A program made the position numbers and the translations under genes. From JANWKA01 sp035533815 (GTDB taxonomy: Bacteria; Bacteroidota; Bacteroidia; Chitinophagales; Chitinophagaceae): a stretch of 37,629 bases of DNA. Positions within the stretch are counted from its first letter, which is position 1. Every line of letters starts with the position of its first letter. Shown here piece by piece: positions 24,946-33,390 of the stretch. The DNA is taken from contig DATLTB010000010.1 of assembly GCA_035533815.1 (NCBI GenBank), positions 1-37,629 on the forward strand, written 5' to 3'. The notes beneath the pieces were generated by a model. The model searched no databases. It was not told the DNA's origin and saw only the letters and a program-made list of their open reading frames with translations.

Positions 24946-26271
24946 TCAGGGAATCTGGTTATAAACGATATAAAAAAGCACAAGCTGGATATTGTTTTCA
25001 GGCTGGGTCATATCCCCCAGCACGGTCCTGGTCACTGTGGTAGACATAGTATGACCCGGTGGGACCAGCACCAGGTTCCCGATTCCGGAACCCGGATTAT
25101 TCAGCAGGGCAGTGACGTAGTTAGTGACATCATAGGTATAGACCGTATTGAGATTGTAAATCGGATCCATGATCAGGTTGCCGTTCATCCGGGATCCATT
25201 TGGTGCATATACAGTATCGATCGTAAAATTATTGGCCGTTTGAGCCACCAGCAATAGTTCTGGGGATAAGAATAAATTATTCCGGTAAGTCTGCTTCATG
25301 GGTTTGACGAGTAAGATAGCCTTGATGATCGTACCGTACTGGGCCAGTTGCTGAATATTCGACAGATAGGGAAATCCGATCTTGGTGGCTATACCGACAC
25401 CGGACTCAATAAAGGATTCATGGTTGGTGGAACGGGAAGAAAGGCCTCCGTAATTCAATGAGGTTAGTCCCGACAACACCGTGGAGCTGCGATCTGCAGC
25501 TATATGGTTGAACTGAAGTCCATTATTGAAAACGGGGAAATTGATGACCTGCTGGCTGGCCTGAAGTCCTGGATAATGGAAGTAAAGACGGATGACGGCT
25601 GCCGTGTCACCTCCAATGTAGTACCCCATGATATCTGTGGCGGATTGACCGGGCACCAGGGCAATGCCCTTGAAAAAATTCCGGAAGTTTGCCTGATCTG
25701 AAATGATCGGATCATGGGTTGACAACAGGTTAGTCAGCAGGGATCCCAGGCTATCACTGAGTGGGATGCTGAGGTATTGGGACTGCCCTGGTTCCGGCAT
25801 GAAGCTGAGCTTTCCCAGCGCAGTGGGCAGAATGGGTACCTGATCCACATTAAACAGGGCACCGGTAATATCTGCTTTCAGGTTGGCATTCAAGGGATAA
25901 ACCAATACCTGCTGGGACTGGGTGGTATCTCCGTAACTATACCCATTGGCCCTCAGGATAAACCTCAGGGAATCATACACTGGATCGGGAAGCATATTCA
26001 CAAAGCTTGGAATCCCTATTTCCATATAGGACGAAGCATTTATGTTACCGAAGAAAGGATCCTGGTAATTTCCAACCAGGATAGTATTATACCCTGATGT
26101 AGGCACGGAATCCAGCAATAAGGTGGAAGTACTGACTGTCTCAGTATCAATGTACAGGATATTGAGCTTGTCCTTGATATAATTGGCACCGATTGGAGAA
26201 CCCTGCTTTGTGCAACTGCTTCCCAGAACCGCAAGAACGAACCCTCCAATGACAATTGCCCTGATATTCAT
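24946..26271 (-). CDS. DUF4270 family lipoprotein
   Basis: 441 residues from the ATG at 26271, chosen because it opens MNIRAIVIGGFVLAVLGSSC, a clean lipoprotein signal (Cys20); a longer frame upstream adds 29 residues with no signal character. The body matches the DUF4270 pattern: early DTETVSTSTLLLDSVPTS, then TILVGNYQDPFFGNI, PDPVYDSLRF and repeated beta-rich segments to the C-terminus. DUF4270 proteins are widespread in Bacteroidota and of unknown function; they are predicted to be outer-membrane lipoproteins. First gene of a two-gene operon with the barrel protein at 23660-24934. Confidence 0.9.
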   Translation of the reverse strand: MNIRAIVIGGFVLAVLGSSCTKQGSPIGANYIKDKLNILYIDTETVSTSTLLLDSVPTSGYNTILVGNYQDPFFGNINASSYMEIGIPSFVNMLPDPVYDSLRFILRANGYSYGDTTQSQQVLVYPLNANLKADITGALFNVDQVPILPTALGKLSFMPEPGQSQYLSIPLSDSLGSLLTNLLSTHDPIISDQANFRNFFKGIALVPGQSATDIMGYYIGGDTAAVIRLYFHYPGLQASQQVINFPVFNNGLQFNHIAADRSSTVLSGLTSLNYGGLSSRSTNHESFIESGVGIATKIGFPYLSNIQQLAQYGTIIKAILLVKPMKQTYRNNLFLSPELLLVAQTANNFTIDTVYAPNGSRMNGNLIMDPIYNLNTVYTYDVTNYVTALLNNPGSGIGNLVLVPPGHTMSTTVTRTVLGDMTQPENNIQLVLFYIVYNQIP

Positions 26272-26525
26272 GCCTGATTTTTTGTACTGCAGGAAGCGCA
26301 AATGTACATCGCTTTGCCCAATTGCCTGTCTGGGGGCCAAATCGGACTCCCCCCGCATTACCTATTGGAATAAACCGGACAATTTATCGGTATTTTTTGA
26401 ATTCATGAGCCCGGCGCTTCTTAAAAAAATCTTAAAATTGGTTGTAAACGCAGTCCAGGCACCTATTTTTTTTCTCGTCCCGGCAAATTCATTTACTTTC
26501 GCATTCGTTTAAAATCATCCGAACC

Positions 26526-27554
26526 ATGAAATTATCCTTACGGAATGGTGCCATTTTCGCCGTAGCTATTTTTGGCTGTCTTAGCCTGCAATGCAATTGC
26601 AAGAGTAGTACGACCACTACGGAAACGGGCAACTGGTACAAGGCTTCCGAACTGAATGGGGTGGTCCGCAGCGGGGCGGTAGCCTTCGTGGTCAATGGTA
26701 AAGCATATATCGGAACTGGTTATAATGGCACACTGACCCAATGGCTTACGGATTTCTGGGAATTTGATACGATCACTAATTCCTGGACCCAGGAAGCAGA
26801 TTTTCCGGGGGTTGCCCGCAATTCTGCCATTGCGATGGGTATTGGCAATGAAGGATATGTAGGCACGGGTTATGATGGCACCAATTACCTGAATGATTTC
26901 TGGCAGTATGATCCTCCTACCAATACCTGGACCCAGAAAGCCAGTTTTCCGGGAAGTGCCCGGGAAGGTGCTTCCGCATTTTCCATTGGCTCCCTGGGCT
27001 ATATCACCATGGGCTTCAATGGGTCCTACCTGAAGGATTTCTGGTCCTACAATCCGGCTACGGACAGTTGGCAGGAACTCACCAGTTCTCCGGGAGAAAA
27101 AAGGGAAAATGCCCTGGCCTTTGTCATCAATGATACCGCTTACCTCTGTACCGGGGTAAACAACGGGACTTATGTGGATGATATGTGGAAATATGATCCC
27201 TCCACCGGTCTCTGGTCCCAGAAAAGAAATATCAGCAACCGGATATTGGAAGGATATAATAATGCTTATACAGATATTACCCGCAGTGATGCCGTCGTCA
27301 TGGTCCTATATGGCAAGGCCTATATCACTACCGGGATTGATAATTCCCTGCTGGCGTCAACCTGGCAATATGATCCGGTTACGGATACCTGGACCTCGAT
27401 GACTGCTTTCACTAATTCGGCCAGGGAGGATGCGGTTGCCTTCAGTATCGGTAACAGGGGCTTTGTCGGCACGGGGGTGAGCAATAACCTGTGGTACGAT
27501 GATTTCTGGGAGTTCCGGCCCAATGAAGTCTATAATGCGAACGCGTCCTTCTAA
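26526..27554 (+). CDS. Kelch-repeat propeller lipoprotein
   Basis: A 342-residue protein with a lipoprotein-like N-terminus (hydrophobic 9-22, then several Cys, CNCK) and about six Kelch repeats. Each repeat shows G-x-x-Y-I/V-G-T-G, then D-F-W-E/Q-Y/F-D, then W-T/S, at about 50-residue spacing from residue 45 to the end; the fourth to fifth blade has an insertion near 230-250. The fold is a six-bladed beta-propeller exposed in the envelope, used in binding; no catalytic residues are seen. The last 20 bases overlap the DUF4907 gene, so the pair is translationally linked. Confidence 0.92.
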   Translation: MKLSLRNGAIFAVAIFGCLSLQCNCKSSTTTTETGNWYKASELNGVVRSGAVAFVVNGKAYIGTGYNGTLTQWLTDFWEFDTITNSWTQEADFPGVARNSAIAMGIGNEGYVGTGYDGTNYLNDFWQYDPPTNTWTQKASFPGSAREGASAFSIGSLGYITMGFNGSYLKDFWSYNPATDSWQELTSSPGEKRENALAFVINDTAYLCTGVNNGTYVDDMWKYDPSTGLWSQKRNISNRILEGYNNAYTDITRSDAVVMVLYGKAYITTGIDNSLLASTWQYDPVTDTWTSMTAFTNSAREDAVAFSIGNRGFVGTGVSNNLWYDDFWEFRPNEVYNANASF

Positions 27555-27879
27555 GAATTTCCTGATCATCATCGGGTTGTTGCTGATCATTACCGGGATG
27601 CTCTACCTTGCGCATCGGCAACACAGCGGTTCAGCCGCTCCGGTCCTTGAACTGCTGCCTTTGAGGACTGCATCAGGTTGGGGTTATCGCATCCTGGTTA
27701 ACCATCATCCGTTCATTATCCAGCCCTATATTCCGGTTATACCGGGACATCACCCATTTACCAGCGAGGGGCAAGCCCTGAAAGCCGGAGGATTTCTTTT
27801 GGATAAGATCCGTCACCATCAACAACCCCTCCTTACCCATAAAGACCTGCAAAGTCTGGGGATCACCGATTCCCTGTGA
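27535..27879 (+). CDS. DUF4907 family small membrane-anchored protein
   Basis: 114 residues from the ATG at 27535, which sits 20 bases inside the Kelch gene; an earlier ATG at 27499 would deepen the overlap and add residues unlike the family. One transmembrane segment (FLIIIGLLLIITGMLYLA) is followed by a periplasmic domain with GWGYRILVNHHPFIIQPYIP and GQALKAGGFLLDKI, the DUF4907 signature. Members typically follow a Kelch-type lipoprotein gene, as here. Function unknown; a partner of the propeller in the envelope is the natural inference. Confidence 0.85.
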   Translation: MRTRPSKNFLIIIGLLLIITGMLYLAHRQHSGSAAPVLELLPLRTASGWGYRILVNHHPFIIQPYIPVIPGHHPFTSEGQALKAGGFLLDKIRHHQQPLLTHKDLQSLGITDSL

Positions 27880-27960
27880 TCGTGTCCCCAAATTAATGGG
27901 TGCCCATGCCCTTTGCCGGGGATATCCTATCTTTACGAACAGGCCTGAACCCCATTCCAC

Positions 27961-28617
27961 ATGAAACTTATTTTAAGGCTTTTTATCCTTTACAGACTTG
28001 CGCTGGGCATTGTGCTTATCCTCGGCGGCATCCTGGTCAACCTCACCGCTGGGATCTATATGGCCTGGCTATTATACTTTTTCGGCCTGATCTGCATACT
28101 GACCCATTTCCTGCTGGGTTCCATGCGACTGGTCCAGGAAGCCATCGAACAAGGGGACATGGAAACGGCTACCTCTTTACTCGCCCGGATCCGTTTTCCC
28201 GGGCTGCTGCTCAAACCCATCCGTTCCGCTTATTATTTTGTTAAATCCAATATGGATATGGTCAATCAGGACCTGGGTTCTGCTGAGGAAAATATCCGCA
28301 AGTCGATCGGCACGAAAAGCAAGACCATGAAAGAGTATGAGGGGATGTCCTATTTCCAGCTCGGCGTGATCGCCTACCAGAAGGGAGACCTGAAAAATGC
28401 CAGCATTCACCTGCGGGAAGCCATCCGGCTGGGTTTACCGGACAAGGAAAATACCGCCGCTGCATACCTTCAGCTGGCCACGATTGCCATGAACCGGAGA
28501 GATTTCCGCAATGTGAGGGAATATTTCCGGAAAGCCAAGGCCCTCAAACCCTCCACCCCCGAGATTATCAGCCAGATCCGTGAAATGGAAAAATATATAT
28601 CCCGGATGCCCGGTTGA
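27961..28617 (+). CDS. Membrane-anchored TPR protein
   Basis: 218 residues. Two transmembrane helices lie at about 5-30 and 34-54, with a very short turn between them. A soluble part of helix-turn-helix pairs follows: residues 60-70 (AIEQGDMETATSLL), 118-150 (YFQLGVIAYQKGDLKNASIHLREAI) and 160-200 (AYLQLATIAMNRRDFRNVREYFRKA) read as TPR units. The protein is expected to hold partners at the cytoplasmic face of the inner membrane. No catalytic motif. Same strand as the Kelch and DUF4907 genes but 81 bases apart, so possibly its own transcript. Specific role unknown. Confidence 0.85.
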   Translation: MKLILRLFILYRLALGIVLILGGILVNLTAGIYMAWLLYFFGLICILTHFLLGSMRLVQEAIEQGDMETATSLLARIRFPGLLLKPIRSAYYFVKSNMDMVNQDLGSAEENIRKSIGTKSKTMKEYEGMSYFQLGVIAYQKGDLKNASIHLREAIRLGLPDKENTAAAYLQLATIAMNRRDFRNVREYFRKAKALKPSTPEIISQIREMEKYISRMPG

Positions 28618-28662
28618 TCCTTCCCCTTGTCCTTCTTTGTAAAATAATTGTCAGAAAGTTAA

Positions 28663-28700
28663 TTAAACGTTTGTTTAAATTAAACGACTGTTTAATTTTG
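28663..28700 (+). promoter_or_regulatory. Promoter with two tandem operators for the efflux operon
   Basis: TTTG at 28670-28673 and TAATTTTG at 28693-28700 are exactly 19 bases apart, a full match to the Bacteroidota promoter TTTG-N19-TAnnTTTG. Over it lie two perfect inverted repeats of the form TTAAAC-N4-GTTTAA, at 28663-28678 and 28680-28695, 17 bases apart. One covers -33 and the other reaches into -7. This is a classic layout for repression by the TetR regulator encoded 26 bases downstream. Confidence 0.8.
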
Positions 28701-28725
28701 GCCCTTATTTTGCTGAATAAGTCCC

Positions 28726-29340
28726 ATGAAAAAGGAGAAAATACTGGATGTGGCTGAACAGTTGTTTTCCGAAAAAGGCTTTGAGGGAACTTCGATCAGG
28801 GATATTGCGCAGATGGCCGATGTGAATATTGCCATGATCTCCTATTATTTCGGGTCCAAGGAAAAATTGCTGGAAGCCCTGATTAGTATACGGGCGGGGG
28901 ATACTACGGAAAAACTGGAAGCCCTGGACCGCAACGAAAAGCTGGATCCCTGGAGCAAAATGGACCTTATAGTAGAAAGCAATGTGGACCGCTTGTTCAA
29001 CAATCACCGGTTTCAGAATATCATGAGCCGGCAGTTCATCCAGGATGACGGGCTCAAACAACAGATCATCAATATAAAAATCCAAAATCTGGAGATCATC
29101 CGCAGCATTATTTCCAAGGGTATCAAGGATAAAAAATTCCGCAAGGTCGATATAGAACTGACAGCCACCACATTGTTTTCCGTCATTTCCCAGATCACCA
29201 TGTCCAAGAATTTATATATCCGGATTTTTAATCTGGACCCGAAGATGGATGAGGATACTTATTACCGCGAGATCAGCCCTCGGGTAAAAAAACATTTAAA
29301 ATCATTGCTCCGGGCTCACCTGGATATAAAAAATGCATAA
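28726..29340 (+). CDS. TetR/AcrR-family repressor of the efflux operon
   Basis: A 204-residue TetR-type regulator. Residues 5-50 are the helix-turn-helix domain: ILDVAEQLFSEKGFEGTSIR then DIAQMADVNIAMISYYFGSK, with the YYFGSKE motif at its end. The rest is the helical ligand-binding and dimerisation part, not conserved in detail. It is the first gene of a four-gene operon with TolC, membrane-fusion and MFS proteins (3-base gap to the next gene). Two identical-pattern palindromes overlap its promoter, so autorepression relieved by an effluxed compound is the likely circuit. Effector unknown. Confidence 0.95.
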   Translation: MKKEKILDVAEQLFSEKGFEGTSIRDIAQMADVNIAMISYYFGSKEKLLEALISIRAGDTTEKLEALDRNEKLDPWSKMDLIVESNVDRLFNNHRFQNIMSRQFIQDDGLKQQIINIKIQNLEIIRSIISKGIKDKKFRKVDIELTATTLFSVISQITMSKNLYIRIFNLDPKMDEDTYYREISPRVKKHLKSLLRAHLDIKNA

Positions 29341-29343
29341 TAC

Positions 29344-30708
29344 ATGGAAGGAAAGACATTTACGCTCCCGTTTTCAATCCGGTTAATCAGCCCCCTGGCA
29401 ATACTGGCCGTTCTCTTCCTTTTTGGCCAAGTTGCCCTGGCCCAGGATTCCCTGATAATCCGGAAGCTAAGCCTGGAAGAAGCAATCCGGATGGGTCTGG
29501 CTAACAGCAAGGTCCTGAAACTATCCCAGGCAAAAGTGGAAGAGGCTGCCGACATGGTCCAGGTAACCGGTGACTCCCGGCTCCCCAGTGCTAAGGCTAG
29601 TTTTGGATACAATGAAGCCATTTTACTGGATAACCAGATCAATTTACCGGGTTCTTCCAAGCCGCTCTCCCTGCATACATTCAATTCCTTTTACCTGGGA
29701 ACCCTTTCCGTCAATGAAGCTATTTTCGCAGGAAACAAGCTGAAATATGCCATGCAGTCTGCAAAACTGGCCAAAAAAATTGCTTCTCTGAATGCAGTTA
29801 ACGACCGCCAGGGGGTTATCCTGGGAATCATCCGGGAATATTATACTCTTTTTAAGGTCAGGGAAAGTGAGCGGATCATTGATTCCAGCCTGGTGGATAT
29901 TGCAGGCCGGTTAAGGGAGACCCTGGAGTTCGCCCGGGCGGGACTGGCCACTAAGAATGATGTGCTTCGCTGGGAACTGCAGCAATCCAACACCATGATC
30001 ACTTACAACGAACTGGAGGGGAACCGCCGGATCATCAGTTATGATATGGACCTCCTGCTCGGCCTCCCCACCAAGCTGACTATTGAAGTGGATTCCACCC
30101 TGGTCCTGGACCAGGCCCCGGGCTCCCTGGATAATTTCCTGAAGATGGCAGACAGCACCCGGGCGGACCTGGCTGTTTTTACCTATCGGAGTCAGATCGC
30201 CGATGTCCGTATACAGCGCATTAAGAGCAATCAGCTTCCCACACTCGGGGCGGGATTACAAATGTATTATATCAATCCCAACGCAGCATTCATCCCTGCA
30301 GCCGGATCACTGTACCTCGTACCCGTGACTATCGGGCTGAATGCGAGCTGGGATATCGGATCCTTATGGACGACCCGGCATCAGGTCAGGGCAGCGGAAC
30401 TGATGAGGCAGGAAAGCCAGATCGGCCGCAGCCAGCTGATGGATCATATCAGCAGTGAAGTCAATCAAAGCTATACAGATTACCTGCAGTCCCTGGAAAA
30501 GATCAACCTGCTCACCACCGCCGTGGAACAAGCTTCAGAAAACAACCGAATCATGGAATCCAAATACCGGAACCAGCTTGCCACGACCACGGACCGGATC
30601 GATGCAGAAACCATGCTTTACCAGGCAGAGATCAATCTGCAGCTGGCGAGGGTCGATGCCAAGCTGGCGTATTTCTCACTATTGAAATCAACCGGAACCA
30701 TTCAATAA
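29344..30708 (+). CDS. TolC-family outer-membrane efflux channel
   Basis: A 454-residue outer-membrane factor with a Sec signal ending ALAQ (about residue 34). Two repeats of the OEP domain are seen: long heptad-rich helices (about 45-80, 130-180, 340-395) with short beta-strand regions (such as SASFGYNEAI and LGAGLQMYYIN). LSLEEAIRMGLANS is the typical first helix. It would form the trimeric exit duct of the tripartite pump made with the next two genes. It starts 3 bases after the tetR stop codon. Confidence 0.94.
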   Translation: MEGKTFTLPFSIRLISPLAILAVLFLFGQVALAQDSLIIRKLSLEEAIRMGLANSKVLKLSQAKVEEAADMVQVTGDSRLPSAKASFGYNEAILLDNQINLPGSSKPLSLHTFNSFYLGTLSVNEAIFAGNKLKYAMQSAKLAKKIASLNAVNDRQGVILGIIREYYTLFKVRESERIIDSSLVDIAGRLRETLEFARAGLATKNDVLRWELQQSNTMITYNELEGNRRIISYDMDLLLGLPTKLTIEVDSTLVLDQAPGSLDNFLKMADSTRADLAVFTYRSQIADVRIQRIKSNQLPTLGAGLQMYYINPNAAFIPAAGSLYLVPVTIGLNASWDIGSLWTTRHQVRAAELMRQESQIGRSQLMDHISSEVNQSYTDYLQSLEKINLLTTAVEQASENNRIMESKYRNQLATTTDRIDAETMLYQAEINLQLARVDAKLAYFSLLKSTGTIQ

Positions 30709-30729
30709 AATCCGTTATAAACCTTAAAC

Positions 30730-31776
30730 ATGGAAGATACCCGCAAAAAAAGAGTTTCGCCCAAGCAGATCATGCCCATCATCCTTGGAATGGTCCTGGT
30801 GGGTGCCATCATTTTCGGCATTAAGGAATTTGTCTATTTCAGCCATCATGTGGATACGGATGACGCCCAGGTAGATGGAGATATCAGTCCGGTGGTTTCC
30901 AGGGTGGGAGGATATGTGAAAGAGATCAGGTTCCGGGATAATCAGTACGTCAATCTGGGAGATACCCTGGTGGTCCTGGATGACCGGGACTACAGGATCA
31001 AGCTGGAAGAAGCTGAGGCAGCCCTTGCTGCTGCCCGTTCAGGAGTTGGCGTTTCCCGGTCAACCGTGGTTTCCACCAGGGCCAGTCTGGCTACCGCACA
31101 ATCCAACATTGATGAAGCAAAGGTCAAAGTATGGAAAACCACCCAGGATTACACCCGTTACCTCAGCCTGCTGAAGCAACAGGCAATTACCCAGGCACAG
31201 TTCGACGCAGTGAAAGCAGACCAGGAGGCGGCTCAGGCCCAGCTTGCCGCTGCTGAAAACCAGCTTACAGTAATCGGCAGCCAGGTTGGCACTTCCCGGG
31301 AACAGGTAGCTGCCAGCCAGTCCGGCATCGCCATACAACAGGCCAATGTAGATTATGCGAAACTCCAGCTTTCCTACACGGTGATCACAGCGCCTGCTTC
31401 GGGCATTGTCTCCAGGAGGGATATACAAATCGGAGAACTGGTGCAGGCCGGTCAGTCCCTGTTTGCCATTGTGGATACCAATGATATCTACGTGACGGCA
31501 AATTTCAAGGAAACGCAGTTGTATAAGCTGAAAGCAGGAGACCAGGCAAACATCCGCGTGGATGCCTATCCCGGTCAGGTCCTTCAGGGTACGGTGAATT
31601 CCTTTTCCGGGGCGACCGGGGCCCGTTTTTCCCTGCTGCCCCCCGATAATGCCACCGGCAATTTTGTCAAGGTTGTTCAGCGCATACCGGTGAAGATCGT
31701 TTTGCCGCATGACCCTTCCCTGATTGACAAGCTCAGGCCGGGCATGAGTGTAAGTGTCAGCGTTCCCCTGAAATAA
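30730..31776 (+). CDS. HlyD/EmrA-type membrane-fusion protein
   Basis: 348 residues. One transmembrane helix near the N-terminus (about 14-33) is followed by the EmrA signature VDTDDAQVDGDISPVVSRV, split lipoyl-like halves (about 45-90 and 215-245), a long coiled coil (90-205, rich in Ala/Gln) and a beta-barrel end. It bridges the inner-membrane MFS pump and the TolC channel. 21 bases after the tolC gene, 53 before the MFS gene. Confidence 0.94.
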   Translation: MEDTRKKRVSPKQIMPIILGMVLVGAIIFGIKEFVYFSHHVDTDDAQVDGDISPVVSRVGGYVKEIRFRDNQYVNLGDTLVVLDDRDYRIKLEEAEAALAAARSGVGVSRSTVVSTRASLATAQSNIDEAKVKVWKTTQDYTRYLSLLKQQAITQAQFDAVKADQEAAQAQLAAAENQLTVIGSQVGTSREQVAASQSGIAIQQANVDYAKLQLSYTVITAPASGIVSRRDIQIGELVQAGQSLFAIVDTNDIYVTANFKETQLYKLKAGDQANIRVDAYPGQVLQGTVNSFSGATGARFSLLPPDNATGNFVKVVQRIPVKIVLPHDPSLIDKLRPGMSVSVSVPLK

Positions 31777-31829
31777 TGCGGCCTTCCAATGGAATATAAA
31801 TTACTGCCCTTAGTTTAACCTGCAATAAT

Positions 31830-33380
31830 ATGGCAGAGACAGGTATCAGAAAATGGATTGTGACCCTGACGGTCATCAGCGCTGCCCTGCTGGAACTGAT
31901 TGACACCACCATTGTCAATGTATCGTTACCGGATATCATGGGCAACCTGGGCGCCACCCTGGATAACGTGGGATGGGTGGTCACCTCCTATGCAGTGGCC
32001 AATGTGGTCATCCTGCCCATGTCCGGCTGGCTGGGAAACAAATTTGGCCGAAAGAACTATTTCCTGTTTTCCATCATAGCGTTCACCACCGCTTCATTCT
32101 TCTGCGGACATGCCACCAGCCTGGAAATGCTGATCATGTTCCGGATATTCCAGGGCCTTGCCGGGGGCGGCCTGCTTTCCACCTCCCAGGCCATATTGCT
32201 GGAAACATGGCCTCCCCAGGAGATCGGGATGGCCACAGCCCTTTTTGGCCTCGGCGCCGTGGTGGGCCCCACCATCGGGCCTACCATCGGCGGATTCATC
32301 AATACCCATTTTGCGTGGCCCTGGATATTTTATGTGAATATCCCTGTTGGCGCCATCGCGGCTTTCTTCGTGGTCACTTTTATCCGGGATACTCCGCGAT
32401 ATGATAAGAATAACCCGATTGACTGGCTTGGGATATTCCTGCTGGCTTTATCCGTGGGCAGCCTCCAGATCGTACTGGAAAAAGGGGAGAGCGAGGACTG
32501 GTTTGCCAAATTCTATATCATCCTGCTTACAGCGACTGCCATCTTCGCTGGCTTGCTGTTCCTGTGGAGGGAACTGAGCACGGATCATCCGGTGGTCAAT
32601 TTCAAGATCATGCGCTACCGAAGTTTTAGCCTGGGCATGATCACTTCATTCATCCTCGGGCTGGGCCTTTACGGCTCGGTGTTCGTCTTTCCCATATTAT
32701 GCCAGAACCTGCTTGGGTTCAATGCGGAGCAAACCGGGCTTTTGCTGTTTCCGGGTGGCGTGGCAACTATTTTTATGATGCCCTGGGTAGGCACTTTCCT
32801 GAAAAAGGGAGTACCTGCCCAATTCATGGCCGGGGCAGGCATGGTGATATTTTTTATTTTTTCCATGATGATGGACCGGACCACGCTCGCCTCGGGAACC
32901 GGGAATTTTTTATGGCCCCTGATCGTCCGCGGATTAGGCATGAGCCTCCTGTTTGTACCCATCACCACCCTGGCCGTGCAAGACCTGCGTGGAAAGGATA
33001 TCGGTCAGGGCACCGGCCTAAACAATATGAGCAGGCAGCTGGGTGGGTCCTTCGGCATTGCGCTGATCACTACCTTCATTGATCGCAGGATGGCCTACCA
33101 CAGGGCCATGCTTATCCCCAATATCAATTCCTATAATTATGCCTATAATACCCGGTTCAACCAGCTGGTGCATGCGTTCATGGGGAAGGGATACGGTTTA
33201 CTGGATGCAAAACATATGGCCTTACAAGCGATAGACGGCGTGCTGACCCGGCAAACCATGCTGATGTCCTATACAGATGTATTCTGGATCGTAGGGGTAT
33301 TTTTTCTCTGCAGCATACCCCTGATCTTCCTGCAGAAATTCCGGAGGGGGCAACCGGTAATGCCCGCCGTCGGACATTGA
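31830..33380 (+). CDS. EmrB-type MFS drug exporter (DHA2 family)
   Basis: A 516-residue major-facilitator transporter with about 14 transmembrane helices, as expected for the DHA2/EmrB group of proton-coupled multidrug exporters. Asp in LIDTTIVNVSLP is in helix 1; GWLGNKFGRKNYF is motif A between helices 2 and 3; GPTIGPTIGGFI and WPWIFYVNIPVG are the DHA2 marks around helices 5 and 6. With its EmrA and TolC partners it would pump hydrophobic toxic compounds across both membranes. Last gene of the operon. It converges on the PLP-enzyme gene with only 10 bases between stops, and no separate terminator is visible. Confidence 0.94.
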   Translation: MAETGIRKWIVTLTVISAALLELIDTTIVNVSLPDIMGNLGATLDNVGWVVTSYAVANVVILPMSGWLGNKFGRKNYFLFSIIAFTTASFFCGHATSLEMLIMFRIFQGLAGGGLLSTSQAILLETWPPQEIGMATALFGLGAVVGPTIGPTIGGFINTHFAWPWIFYVNIPVGAIAAFFVVTFIRDTPRYDKNNPIDWLGIFLLALSVGSLQIVLEKGESEDWFAKFYIILLTATAIFAGLLFLWRELSTDHPVVNFKIMRYRSFSLGMITSFILGLGLYGSVFVFPILCQNLLGFNAEQTGLLLFPGGVATIFMMPWVGTFLKKGVPAQFMAGAGMVIFFIFSMMMDRTTLASGTGNFLWPLIVRGLGMSLLFVPITTLAVQDLRGKDIGQGTGLNNMSRQLGGSFGIALITTFIDRRMAYHRAMLIPNINSYNYAYNTRFNQLVHAFMGKGYGLLDAKHMALQAIDGVLTRQTMLMSYTDVFWIVGVFFLCSIPLIFLQKFRRGQPVMPAVGH

Positions 33381-33390
33381 CCGCAAGGGG

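Noticed and set aside
31060..31710. Minus-strand open frame opposite the membrane-fusion protein gene
   Set aside because: Antisense to conserved HlyD/EmrA sequence, no domain or initiation signal.
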